Below, piece after piece: positions 24,051-36,305 of a stretch of 64,000 nt of DNA; positions within the stretch are counted from its first letter, which is position 1, and each line of letters starts with the position of its first letter. A model generated the notes under the pieces. The model made no database searches. It saw nothing but the letters and a program-made list of their open reading frames with translations, and was not told the origin of the DNA. Position numbers and translations under genes: made by a program. This DNA is from Silene latifolia (lineage: Eukaryota; Streptophyta; Magnoliopsida; Caryophyllales; Caryophyllaceae): contig NC_133537.1 in assembly GCF_048544455.1 (NCBI RefSeq), forward strand, positions 15,065,541 through 15,129,540. Reading direction: 5' to 3'.

Positions 24051-27000
24051 ATGGTGATGGTGATGGTGATGGTGTGGGGGCGCCGATTATTCAACAGCTG
24101 TTTGAAATATATTCTTCCAAAAAACAGAGCTGCTCACCACCATCACCACCACCACCACCACTCTTCTTCTTCTTCTTCAACTAACTCTTGTGTTAAGAAA
24201 TCTCGCATTCAAGGTGCCGATAACAACAACAGCAGCAGCAGCAGCAACAAACAAGTTCCTATTATGATGGCAGTGCCCGATATCGACGAGGATCTGCACA
24301 GCAGGCAGCTTGCTGTCTATGGTCGTGATACCATGAGACGTCTTGTTGCCTCTAATGTTCTCATCTCTGGTTTGCAAGGCCTTGGTGCCGAAATCGGTAC
24401 GCTTTTCTTTTCAAACCCAACGCCTTTCCAGCTGCGTATATGCTCTACTCATCAATTCCATCCATCATAATCTCTGCATAAACATGTTTTTATTTCTTCT
24501 CAATTTCAGCAAAGAATCTTATCCTTGCTGGTGTCAAATCCGTGACGTTGCATGATCAAGGTTCCGTCGAGTTATGGGACTTGTCCAGCAATTTTCTTTT
24601 TTCTGAAACTGATGTTGGCAACAATAGGGCTCTTGTTGCTATGCCTAAGTTGCAAGAATTAAATTATGCTGTGCATGTTACAACCTTGACTTCTACTTTA
24701 ACCTCCCAACAACTCTCTCATTTCCAGGTACAACTTACTTCTTTTCTCTCGCCTTTAAACCATCTTCCCATAATTCACATGCTATCCTTGTGTTTTTTTG
24801 GTTTATGTACATGCTACTCTTGAGGTTTCTGGTTTTGCACATTTTCTAACTAATTTTCCCTCCAAATTAAATTCTGGCATTAATCAAAGACTCATCAGTT
24901 TAACCTAAAAAGTTCACAAAAATTATGATTTGATCACAGTGGGCAAGAAATACAATATCCAGAGGTACTGCCTCACAAAAGTTAGAATCTTTTATGTACC
25001 ATATGGGAAATGTGTCAAACCTAAGGGGTAGATTGTGAATTTTCCGTACCATCTTTCTTATCAGTGTTTGGGTTTTTCTTGTGATTTTTGGGATATTTTC
25101 TGCCTTTGTGCTGTTGTCCAATTAGGTGGGTGATGTCCATCATGTGCCATTCAGTTTTTATGTGAGTAGCTATTACGGATTTACTGATTACTTTTATGTG
25201 TATTGAGAGGGAAGAATTAATCAATGATCATGGCCTCATTCGATTTTTTGTAGGCTGTTGTGTTCACTGATGTCAGCTTGGGGAAAGCTATTGAGTTTGA
25301 TGATTACTGCCACAATCATCAACCCCCAATTGCTTTCATTAAAGCTGAAGTTAGGGGTCTCTTTGGAAGTGTGTTTTGTGACTTTGGACCCGAATTTACT
25401 GTTTTTGATGTTGACGGTGAGGAACCACACACTGGTATAATTGCCTCAATCAGCAATGACAACCCTGCTCTTGTATCGTGTGTTGATGATGAAAGGCTAG
25501 AATTCCAAGATGGCGACCTTGTTGTCTTCACAGAGGTTCATGGAATGACGGAACTGAATGATGGTAAGCCCAGAAAGATTACAAATGCAAGGCCTTATTC
25601 TTTTACGCTTGAGGAGGACACTACAAACTATGGTGTGTACCAAAAAGGTGGGATTGTGACACAAATCAAGCAACCAAAAGTTCTGCGGTTTAAGCCCTTA
25701 AGAGAAGCACTCAGTGATCCTGGTGACTTTTTGTTGAGTGACTTTTCGAAATTTGATCGCCCCCCTGTGCTACATTTGGCCTTTCAAGCTTTGGACAAGT
25801 TTGTTGATGAGCTAGGACGTTATCCCAATCCCGGTTTGGAGGACGATGCACAGAAGCTGATATCTATAGCTAGCCAAATGAACGAGGGTCTTGCGGATGG
25901 CAAGCTTGAAGATATTAACCCCAAAATTCTGCGTCACTTTGCTTTTGGGGCCAGGGCAATTTTGAACCCTATGGCTGCTATGTTTGGCGGTTTTGTCGGC
26001 CAAGAAGTTGTCAAGGCTTGCTCTGGGAAGTTTCACCCTCTTTTTCAGGTTGGTATTGTTCCACTTGGCATCATTTATTACTTTTTTCTTGTCTGCTCTT
26101 CCACTGAGGCTCTGTTAACCTTGACCTTCAATAGTTGCTTTCTGTTTGTAGTTCTTCTATTTTGATTCAGTTGAATCTCTTCCTTCTGAACCACTGGAAC
26201 CCTGCGAGCGTATGCCAAGGAATAGTCGCTATGATGCTCAGATATCAGTATTTGGATCAAAACTTCAGAAGAAACTTGAAGATGCTAAAGTATTTGTTGT
26301 AGGGTCTGGTGCTCTTGGATGTGAATTCTTGAAGAATTTAGCTTTGATGGGAGTTTCTTGTGGTAGCCAGGGGAAGCTAACAGTTACTGATGATGATGTA
26401 ATAGAGAAAAGCAATCTTAGTAGGCAGTTTTTGTTTCGTGACTGGAACATTGGACAAGCTAAATCCACCGTTGCTGCTACTGCTGCTGCTGCAATTAATC
26501 CACAGTTCTGTGTTGAAGCATTGCAGAATCGAGTTGGCCCTGAAACCGAAAATGTGTTTGATGACACTTACTGGGAGAGTCTAAGTGTTGTAATCAACGC
26601 ACTGGACAATGTAAATGCCAGAATTTATGTTGATCAGAGGTGCTTATATTTCCAGAAACCTCTACTTGAATCAGGAACTTTAGGTGCCAAGTGCAATACA
26701 CAGATGGTTATCCCACACCTTACTGAAAATTATGGGGCCTCTCGAGATCCGCCTGAGAAGCAAGCACCTATGTGCACAGTGCATTCTTTTCCGCACAACA
26801 TTGACCATTGTCTGACTTGGGCTCGCTCTGAATTTGAGGGGTTACTAGAGAAAACGCCTGCTGAAGTGAACGCTTATATTTCAAATCCTAACGAATACAC
26901 ATCAGCCATGAGCAATGCTGGTGATGCTCAGGCAAGGGATACTTTGGAACGTGTTCTCGAGTGCCTGGAAAAAGGGAGATGCAAAACATTTGAGGATTGT

Positions 27001-28703
27001 ATTGCCTGGGCTAGATTGAAGTACGTATCACCAACTAGATGATGCTTACTCCTAAACTTCTTCCGCGTTTATTTCTGAAGATCTCATTGTGTGAACAGGT
27101 TTGAAGACTACTTTACCAACCGTGTGAAGCAGCTGACATATACCTTCCCCGAAAACGCTGCGACCAGTACTGGAGCTCCATTTTGGTCTGCCCCAAAGAG
27201 GTTTCCTCGCCCTTTGCAGTTTTCATCTTCTGATCCTTCTCATCTACATTTTATTTTGTCTGGGTCTGTATTACGAGCTGAAACATTTGGTATCCCTGTG
27301 CCCGACTGGGTTACACATCCAAAGAAGCTGGCTGAGGCTGTTGACAAAGTTTTGATCCGAGACTTTGAGCCAAAGAATGATGCAAAGATTGTGACTGATG
27401 ACGAGGCCACAACCTTGTCTTCTTCTTCTATTGATGATGGAGCAGTCATTGATGAGCTCATCAGTAGGCTGGAGCGCTGCCGCAGCAATCTGCCACCTAA
27501 TTTCAGGATGAAACCAATCCAGTTTGAGAAGGTTTGTTTCTTTCTAGTGATTTCCGCGTCAACTTGGTCATTGTGGTTGAGTCCACTGTAGTTTTAAGGT
27601 TGAATCCCACATGCCACAAGATTCCAGCATGTGAGAAGTTTATTTCCTTTTAGAAGTCCGCAGTAGTTTGATCAACTGATCATTACTGTCAGTCCACTGA
27701 GTTTAAGTTTGTCTAAAACCTATGGTGATCCTCATCATTTTATAGAATAATTTAACTTAAAGTTACTCCCTCTATCCCACGTATATTGTTCCTTTTGATG
27801 ACTAGAGGCTAGATTTAAGAAGTAATTTCCCCTCGACTTAGAGCACCATATTACCATTTCCGAATAGAGTGTTATTTAAGTAGGGATATTCCGGGAAGTT
27901 CTCTTTATTTGGGGAGATATAGAGTGGAGCCGATTATTTTGGGATGGACAAAAGAAGGAAATAGGGACATGGGATGGAGGGAATGCCACGTAGTGCATTA
28001 TATTTGGACCTGATATCCACATTAGCTCCAGGCACACCAACCCAAGACTGACTGTTATTATTTTCAGCGGGTGCTAAGGGAATCCACATTTTACGACTTT
28101 GTACAGGATGATGACACAAACTACCATATGGACCTGATATCCGCTCTGGCTAATATGAGGGCGAGAAACTACAGCATCCCTGAAGTGGACAAATTGAAAG
28201 CGAAATTCATCGCAGGTAGGATAATCCCTGCAATTGCCACGTCAACTGCAATGGCGACTGGGTTGGTGTGCCTGGAGCTGTACAAGGTGTTGAATGGAGA
28301 CCACAAGCTGGAAGATTACCGTAATACATTTGCCAATCTGGCATTGCCTCTGTTCTCTATGGCTGAGCCGGTCCCAGCCAAGGTGTTTAAGCACCGTGAC
28401 ATGAGGTGGACTGTGTGGGATAGGTGGGTCTTGAAAGGGAACCCTACACTGAGGGAAGTAGTAGAGTGGCTCAAGGATAAGGGTTTGAATGCTTACAGCA
28501 TATCCTGTGGAAATTGCTTGCTATACAACAGTATGTTCCCCCTGCACAAAGACAGAATGGATAAGAAGGTTGTGGATCTTGCCAAGGATATCGCCAAGTT
28601 GGAAATTCCACCTTATCGCAGGCACTTAGATATTGTTGTGGCATGTGAGGACGATGATGATAATGATATTGACATCCCTCTGGTTTCTGTACGCTTCCGA
28701 TAA
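24051..28703 (+). CDS. UBA1: Ubiquitin-activating enzyme E1
   Basis: Six exons: 24051-24396, 24510-24727, 25254-26048, 26152-27020, 27099-27531 and 28107-28703. All introns are GT-AG, giving 1,085 aa, close to the family's usual length. It adenylates ubiquitin with ATP, binds it to a cysteine and passes it to E2 enzymes in cytosol and nucleus. The order is inactive adenylation domain (from [14 protein letters not shown]), active adenylation domain ([14 protein letters not shown] and LSRQFLFR), catalytic cysteine domain (PMCTVHSFP, Cys at about residue 661) and C-terminal ubiquitin-fold domain (ending near VRFR). It follows Arabidopsis UBA1 closely. The start is the first ATG of a run of four ATGGTG units. 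The N-terminal extension is poorly conserved and holds nine consecutive histidines and several serine runs. Intron 5 carries a Stowaway-like MITE. Confidence 0.97.
27764..27984. mobile_element. Stowaway-like MITE in UBA1 intron 5
   Basis: The ends TACTCCCTCTATCCCACG and CATGGGATGGAGGGAAT are inverted repeats of the CTCCCTCCGTCCC type. They are imperfect, so the copy is older than the one at 36110. Confidence 0.65.
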
Positions 28704-29453
28704 TGTATAAGAAGCCGGAGTGCGAAAGCTGAGTTGTAAACTGTGGTGTATTATGCTCTACAGCGTTGGATATTCTTCTGATAAAATTTGCTTGATTCGA
28801 TCTCTTCTAAGACTGTGAACTGTGATGATAATATTATTATGCCAGAGGGCGGAGATGTATCTCACTTTCGAATGCAGGTAGTGTATGTGTAAGTGTATTG
28901 AAGCTAGTTGTATATTCAATCACTCGGTTGTTTGCTGTCTGTCTATTGCAAACACCATACCCCGTATGGAAAAAATGTATATGAAAGAGTAAATATTGTA
29001 CAGTAGTAACCAATTCAAATTATACTTGGTTCAAGACTCGAAGTTAATCGGCTTAATTTCATAGTTGAAAGTTGAAAGTCGCGGATTGGTCATTAAGCAT
29101 CTTGGTTAATGAATAATGTTTTGTTGGGACAGTTGGAGCTTGTACACAAGTTTGCCCGGATCAGGTTCGGTCATTCCGATTTACTATCAATAAAAGAGTG
29201 AGACCGTCTCACACAATAAGTTTTTTAAAAAATTCATTCATTTATTGTTATCAATAAAAGGGTGATTTTTAAACATGGACGGTACTCACACAATAATTAT
29301 GTCGACTTTTATGGTTATTTAATAGAGTATTTTTTTTTAAGAAAAAAAAAAACAATATTAACCTATGCCTAATAGACTTTGAGTCTGTCACCCTCGGGTG
29401 GCTTACCTGATATACTGGTAACTCAGTGCAGATAGCGGCTGCAGGTTCACTCG

Positions 29454-29485
<32 letters not shown>

Positions 29486-29622
29486 CCTACATATTAAGCG
29501 ACCGTCTTCGTCGTCGTCAAAAAGTAAATAAAAAGAAATGAGATGAGATGGAAAGCGGTACATGATTTAAGGCATTGGATTTAGGAGCAACCTGTAATAC
29601 AAATAAAGAAGAGAGAGATAGA
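28704..29622. other. Intergenic region between UBA1 and the HAD gene
   Basis: It holds the UBA1 3' UTR and the HAD gene promoter. At about 29360-29480 a sequence containing GTGGCTTACCTGATATACTG and GCAGGTTCACTCG ends in over 20 A, like a degenerate SINE tail. No gene seen. Confidence 0.4.
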
Positions 29623-32600
29623 ATGTTGGGAATAGTGAAGAAGTTGTTAGTGGAAGAAGAGAGGAGGAAGGGATATTTGTGGCGTAGCTTCTCCCGCATT
29701 GCAGCAGCAGCAGCAGCTCCAAGGTAAATACTAGTATTCCGTAATATTCATCATAATATATCAATACTGATTATATTATTGATGCATTGAATATGAATAT
29801 TGATTGATTGATTGATTGATGAATAATAAAATACGATAACAGTAATCCAGGGTTTGGGATCGCGTTTGACATTGATGGCGTGCTTTTACGCGGTAATGCT
29901 CCCATTGGTGGTTCCCCCCGCGCTCTGAGCAAACTATACAATCCCCAAGGTAACTAACTAATTAACTAACTGCTCTCTCTCTTTTCTCTTTTCTTTCGTA
30001 TAAAGAAACAACTGCTCTTCTTGTATTCATTCGGTCACTGCAATACACTGCAGGTTGCTTGAAGATACCCTATGTCTTTCTCACTAATGGTAACTGTTTA
30101 CCCCTTTCTTATTTCTATATAATCCCTTTTCAATTCTCTTATCAATTGCATTCCCATTTTATATTTCCGTAGGGGGCGGAGTTCGTGAATCTATCAGGGC
30201 TGCTCAGTTGACCAAATTATTTGCCATCAATGTTTTACCATCTCAGGTACTATTCCTCTTTATTTATTACTCCCTCCATCCCCGTCAATTGTTATCCTTT
30301 GGTTTTGGCACAAAGACCCAGGGAAGAGGAAGGAGTCAATTACTAAATGACAAGTGGAACAAATTGAGTGAGAATGATCAAATTGTTCTTCAAGTTCATT
30401 CTTAAAATAGAAAGGATAACAAACACCCCAATATGAAAAAGGACAACAAATGACCGGGACAGAGAGAGTATTACTTTTTAAGTTTTAATATATACTCTCA
30501 TCTCCAGAACGGACTTCTTATTTCATCTGCCGTTGTTTCTTTCAGGTTTTGCATGGACATTCACCCTTCAAACAACTTGCTAATAGGTTTCAGAATGATT
30601 TTGTTGTCGCCGTAGGCAAAGGAGAACCTGCAGCAGTGCTCTCCGAATATGGCTTCAAGTATGCCCCATTAATTCATTATCTCAAATGCCTCATCCTCTG
30701 TGCTTCACTTTTGTTTTATACTTGCCTTGCTCTATATATTTGCAGAAATGTGATTTCAATAGATGACTATGCACTGTGTTTCGACCACATTGATCCTCTA
30801 GCACCTCATAAAAAATGGAGAGTTGACCAAACTTCAGACCAGGGAATCAGCTTCCCATCAGCAGCCCGAAAGAAGTACGTATCCTCCAACAGGGTCCAAG
30901 CAGTCTTCATTGTTAGTGATTCTGTTGACTGGAGTAGGGATATTCAGGTTGTTCCCATAATTTCTCTTCTGCTACTTGCTTAACGCTTCCCATCACTTTT
31001 AAGCAATTTCTTATGATTCCTTTGTGTTCTACTAATGCTGCAATAGTTTTAGGTTCTCTGTGACATATTAAGAACTGGGGGTCTTCCTGGGGGTGAACCT
31101 GGAACTCAGCCGCATTTGTACTTTGCCCATGACGATCTTAAATATCAGGTCAGTTTGCCGTACATCTGGGCCTATGTAACTTCCATCCCAAAATTCTTCC
31201 CGAGTGTATTAACGCTAATGTGCTATTCTTAAAGACAGGGTGCATTTCCCACAGAACGGTTTGGTATGGGTGCATTTAGGATATCATTACAGTCCGTCTA
31301 CAACAGGTAATGTAAAGCTGGTCGAATCTCTTAAAACATGGGACACAATAAGTGTGTATTTACAAAAATACAAACTACAGCCTAAGAATTTCTCTTTTGA
31401 AACTACGGAGTAACATTTATTTTCTCTTTATATTCAAGCTTCCAGTACGTAGTTTGTATATCTGGTAAAGGAAAAGCTCCAAGCGTTAGGTGCTTCTTCG
31501 GCTTCTCTCTGTAGGACCTTTTTCTTCCAATTTGTGGTTAAACTTTGAAAACTCATCTTTCTTCCAATCACTTTTTTTTTACCACATATAGAAGGGGCCA
31601 AATAATTTGGGACGACTTGAACATTTTTTACTCCCAACATCTTGAACAGCACTCTAATTAGTCTTTCTTGGCTCTTTGTGGTGACGTATAGCGCTGATAG
31701 CAAGCTTTATTGTGCAGCATTCATCCTCATCCATTACAGTATTCTGCCCTTGGGAAGCCAAATCCACTTGCATTTAAGAATGCTGAAATGGCACTTCGGG
31801 AACTTTGCACTCATGAATTTTCCGGTCAACATTTAAGTGGGTATAATCCTTTCAAAACTCTCTATATGATTGGGGACAACCCTTCAGTTGACATAAAAGG
31901 TGCACATCAGGTTGGTCTTTTTTCTCTTCTGTACGCTTATAGTATGAGTTTTTGTGCTCATCTGTCATATGTGGCTCTGGCTGTCATACTTTTAATGCCT
32001 GCTCAAAGGCTTTCTGAATTTTTACATCATGATGATCGTCAATAAAATTCTAAAATGTTATCATTTCAGGCTGGACATCCCTGGTTTTCTATTTTAACCA
32101 GGACAGGGGTTTTTAGAGGAGAAAGACAGGATCATGAATTCCAGGCAGACATGGTATGTATATTGTGAATATTTCGCTGTAGATGGTTGGTGTCTGCCGC
32201 ACCACTTCATATTTACTAAAGTTATGATTTGAAGCGCTCTTGAATGTGGTCGTCCGAATTGAATGTTAACTTTGACGGGTTTTTTTAGTTGTTCTCTAGT
32301 GTATTTGCCACTGTCACTTCAACACTTCACTTTGGGCTGCGTGTCTGACACTCGAACAGTTTGACACGACAAACTTTGACTCTTCATGTTTGTCCAAAAA
32401 CATGAGACTTTACATCACAAAATAGATATGTTTGTCTGTTTGACACCTCAACATCTACCATCCGAGTATCCAACATCCCGACACAAGAAAAGATTGGAGT
32501 CTCTCCCTTCCTTTTCCTTTCCCTTTTCCCCCTCCCCTCCCTTTCTCTCTATTTTGCTATCCAAACAAGCCCTTTAAGACAAGTCCGAGTAAAGTTAGCT

Positions 32601-32801
32601 TTCACATGCTGCCCAGCGATAAAGGACGAGTCTGCATTTAATGTTTTGGAGACACGTCCACACCGTACTCTTAATGGTATAGTTCATTCCGAGATTGTTG
32701 TTGAACTTTCTATGATTGACATGTCCTTTTGTCTGTGATAGGTGGTTGACACAGTGGAAGAGGCCGTCGAATTTATCTTAGACAAGGAAAAAGTTAACTG
32801 A
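29623..32801 (+). CDS. HAD-superfamily hydrolase, CECR5/HDHD5 type
   Basis: Eleven exons: 29623-29720, 29843-29949, 30054-30089, 30173-30246, 30546-30658, 30746-30947, 31053-31148, 31239-31306, 31718-31910, 32070-32153 and 32742-32801. All are GT-AG, total 376 aa. Motif I is FDIDGVLLRG (Asp42 and Asp44, nucleophile and general acid). Motif II is FLTNGGG. The GKPNP lysine is near residue 278, and motif IV is GDNPSVD near 317-323. This is the HAD IIA layout of the CECR5 family, probably a phosphatase whose substrate is not known. The N-terminus is basic and Ala-rich (SRIAAAAAA), which could be an organelle signal. The acceptor at 31717 was chosen over one at 31736 because only it keeps the conserved GKPNP frame. 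Intron 4 carries a Stowaway MITE. Confidence 0.92.
30270..30468. mobile_element. Stowaway-like MITE in HAD gene intron 4
   Basis: CTCCCTCCATCCCCGTCA at one end and TGACCGGGACAGAGAGAG at the other are inverted repeats, flanked by TA on both sides. Confidence 0.75.
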
Positions 32802-33469
32802 GAATTGGCCTTGTCTCACAGGATACATATGAGGATTTGATACCGGATTGTCTTTAGATTCCATCAACGTTCTGTTTACAGGACTGTGACCGCTGTGACT
32901 GCTGAGCTATTCATCCAATTCAGCCCCTCTAATTGATTCTGCCCCTCTATGTATGAATACAACCTTTTTGACTGTTCTATAATGCGAGATCGTTCTTCTT
33001 TGTTTCTTTGTTCCCCTGTGATCTTATGACAAAATAATCTAGTCTTCATCGAGTGATCTTACAACATTTTCTCGGTTTATTCATATTGTGTTTTTTTTTT
33101 GTTTCTATTCATTCATTTATTACTAAATAGAGATACGTTAATTTCATTTTTAAGTTTTACCTCACACAAGTAAAATCACAAACTAGAGATGCGTAATTTC
33201 AATTTAAGTTAATAAAATTTGAAAAAAGTCATAAGCTAACACCATCTCCAAAATCGTTCGGAGTATACAGTATACTCCTATACAATTATACATTAGTCAT
33301 TTTCAGTTTTAACCTTCTTTTTTATCCACTTACAAGCTTAACCCAATCAAACGCGTCAACCATACACTTGAGTATACTATCCCACCAAACAATTATAGAC
33401 CCACGAGAAAATGCCAAAAACCACCCATATCCATTGAAAGCACCACTTAGCCCTGAAAACCAACCTCAC
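32802..33469. other. 3' flank of the HAD gene
   Basis: 3' UTR followed by AT-rich intergenic DNA. No gene or clear repeat. Confidence 0.5.
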
Positions 33470-33787
33470 TTGCTGCAATATCTCTCAATTAAATGAGTGG
33501 TCTGATCACGCTCCGGTGATGTTGTACCTGAACAAGAGAGAGTGCGAGATGGGGAGGGGTAATAAGATTTTCAGATTTGAACACGTGGGTTGGTGAGGAT
33601 GGATGCGAGGAGACCATTCGAAGGGTCTGGGACGTAGGAGATAGCCTGGTTGATTCTATTGACAAATGTGCAGGGGAGCTGAAGAAATGGAAGGGTGTTA
33701 ATATAGGGAAAATTATGAAGGATATTAACATCAAAAGAAAGAGGCTGGCAAGGCTTAATGAAGGGGATAGGGGGGTAACAATATCCG
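33470..33787 (+). mobile_element. 5' part of an L1-type LINE (truncated at its 5' end)
   Basis: The frame around 33488-33780 reads SDHAPVMLYL, then FRFEHVGW, then a helical linker (GELKKWKGVNIGKIMKDINI). This is the end of an APE-type endonuclease and the linker to reverse transcriptase in plant L1 elements. The start of the element is missing. It is cut at 33787 by an LTR insertion and resumes at 40377, with a one-base frame difference across the joint. Confidence 0.8.
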
Positions 33788-34860
33788 TGTAATACCCCGT
33801 ATTTTATTATCGAGTGAGCGAGATATTATTATTTAATTGTAGCGTAAAGGTAATTAAATCATGTTATTATGGTAATGGTAAAAGCGTAAAGGTAATTAAT
33901 TGATTCATATTGTAAGATGAGTCGGGTTTATAGTTTTAGGTGGCATTTTGGGTCAAGGTGTTATAACCCATTTACCCACTTACCCATTTACCTTTTTACC
34001 TCACCAAAACCCTAAAACAAACCCTAATCTATAAATATTATTAAAAGGGTAAACCTTAAAAGTCCACGTAGACAATGCCACCTCATACTATTAAATGCCA
34101 CCTTGCATTACCAAAATTCCACGTCACAAATCCTCCATGTAGTATGACGTGTTTAATTAAGAGGGTAATTCATGTTCGTATAACGATCCATTTAAAACGA
34201 TACACAAATTAAAAATAATTACATAAAAAATAAATTAGCATAAGAAACATTAAATTTTGGCCTTTTTAATTTCTAGATAAACTAAAAAACAATTAAGAAT
34301 CAAAATTCATACTATATTTTCAATTTCTACGTTTATTCTTAGAATATTTTAAGTAACAAATAAATATCACATTATTTTAATTTTACGCCGTTTATGAAAT
34401 AACAAAGAATGTATAAATATTAAGGGCAAATAATAACATACTTAACATTAAACATTGACATTTTAATTTTTAAAACTACAATTGGTTAAATGAAAAATAA
34501 AAATTTACATCACTCTAATCTTAAATTATTTATATTTGCAACTCCTTCTCAAATATTATTGCAATAAACTTGCTCAAATTCATTAAATTGAATACATATG
34601 TAAATCTATGAATATGATTTATAAATAAAAGGGAAGACAAAATATCTACCATTTTTTAGTTGGTAAGTTAACTCCCTAAACAATTCTCATGCAATGTGTA
34701 TTTTGTAAAATAAAAATAAAAATAAAATTTAGACCTTTTATATTTCATTTCTCATTACTCTATATTTATGTCTATATTAAATTTTCCTAATAATGAAAAT
34801 ATATACAATATAGTTAAAAACATACTTAAAGCATTTAATTTTTAATCCACGTATAATTTT

Positions 34861-35900
34861 TCTATTGGTTAATAATAATTCAATTATATTAATTACTTGA
34901 TTATCTAACTAAAAGTAATCTCTAAATACAATGTGTTACATACTTATAAAATACAAACAAAATAAAAAATATTAGTTGCAAACACAAAAACAAATTAATA
35001 CAAACTCTTTATTTTCCTCTCATAAATTTATATCACTCTACCTATTCATTTAAGTTTTATTTCTTTTATTTAATAAATAGTCTTTTGGTTTTTCCTCACA
35101 ATTATTATACTTTGTATTTATTTCACCATAAATTTTTTTATCACCCCTTTAGTTCACAAAACATGCTTCTTCTCTCAAATAAATTCTTGAAATTAATTAG
35201 ATAATTAGTTATATAATTTTTCTTACATATATATTACAACAATCCTCTTTTTTATTTTTATCCAAAAAGTTGGTAGGTAAAGTATGCATATATAACCAGT
35301 TGAATTATTTAAATTTTTTATTCTTATTATGTTTTGAATTAGTTAAGAGTTAGAATCATATTTAATTATTATTTTTGTGTAATGTTTCTATTGGTTAATA
35401 ATAATTCAATTATATTAATTACTTGATTATCTAACTAAAAGTAATCTCTAAATACCATGTGTTACATACTTATAAAATACAAACAAAATAACAAATATTA
35501 GTTGCAAACACACAAAAAAAAATAATACAAACTCTTTATTTTCCTCTCATAAATTTGGTATTAATCTACCTATTCATTTAATTTCTATTTCTTCTATTTA
35601 ATAGATGGTCTTATGGTTTTTTCTCATAATTATTATACTTTGTATTTATTTCACCATACTTTTTTATCTCCCCCTTAGTTCACAAAACATTTTTCTTCTC
35701 TCAAATAAATTCTTGAAATTAATTACAAAAAATTTCTTATATAAATATTACAACAATCCTATTTTTTATTTTCATCCAAAAAGTTGGTGGGTAAAGTATG
35801 CATATATAACCAATTGAATTATTTAACTTTTTTATTCTTATTATGTTTTGAATTAATTAAGAGTTAGAATTATATTTAATTATTATTGTTTTGTTTGTAT
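34861..35900. repeat. Tandem duplication, period about 526 bp, inside the Helitron
   Basis: The segment starting TCTATTGGTTAATAATAATT at 34861 recurs at 35387, and the match runs to about 35900 with scattered substitutions and small indels. Confidence 0.88.
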
Positions 35901-36109
35901 TAAAATTGCAGGAGGATGACATACTCGCATATCAAAAACATTGCATGAAATCTAGAAATAATGGTTATGGAACTTCTTTGCAATTATCTTTTGGCTTGAA
36001 TATAATTTTCATTTTTATTGAGTTTTCCTTTTTTTTTTATTATTATGGTGTATGCGCAATATCAAATTTTAGTATGAATATCTAATTATTGGTGACATGT
36101 TACATTATA

Positions 36110-36305
36110 CTCCCTCCAATTCTGCCTATAGTTCCCCTTTCTTTTTGGCACAAAAATAAGAAAATGAATATGGACCACACAAAACACCCTACCCCACATG
36201 AAAATGAATTTGGACCACACAAAGATTACCAAATAAGGAAAGAGGGAACAAAACGTGACTATCATCAAAAAGGAAAGAGGGAACTATAGGCAGAATTGGA
36301 GGGAG
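36110..36305. mobile_element. Stowaway MITE inside the Helitron
   Basis: Inverted ends of nearly 40 bp, CTCCCTCCAATTCTGCCTAT and ATAGGCAGAATTGGAGGGAG at the tips, are flanked by TA. The ends are almost perfect, so the insertion is young. Confidence 0.92.

Noticed and set aside
29360-29480. Possible tRNA gene near the GGTTCACTCG sequence
   Set aside because: No acceptor stem or anticodon arm can be folded, and it ends in poly(A). A degenerate SINE tail is more likely.
31642-31836. Alternative reading of the ninth HAD exon from the acceptor at 31736
   Set aside because: It loses the conserved GKPNP and GDNPSVD motifs, whereas the acceptor at 31717 keeps both.
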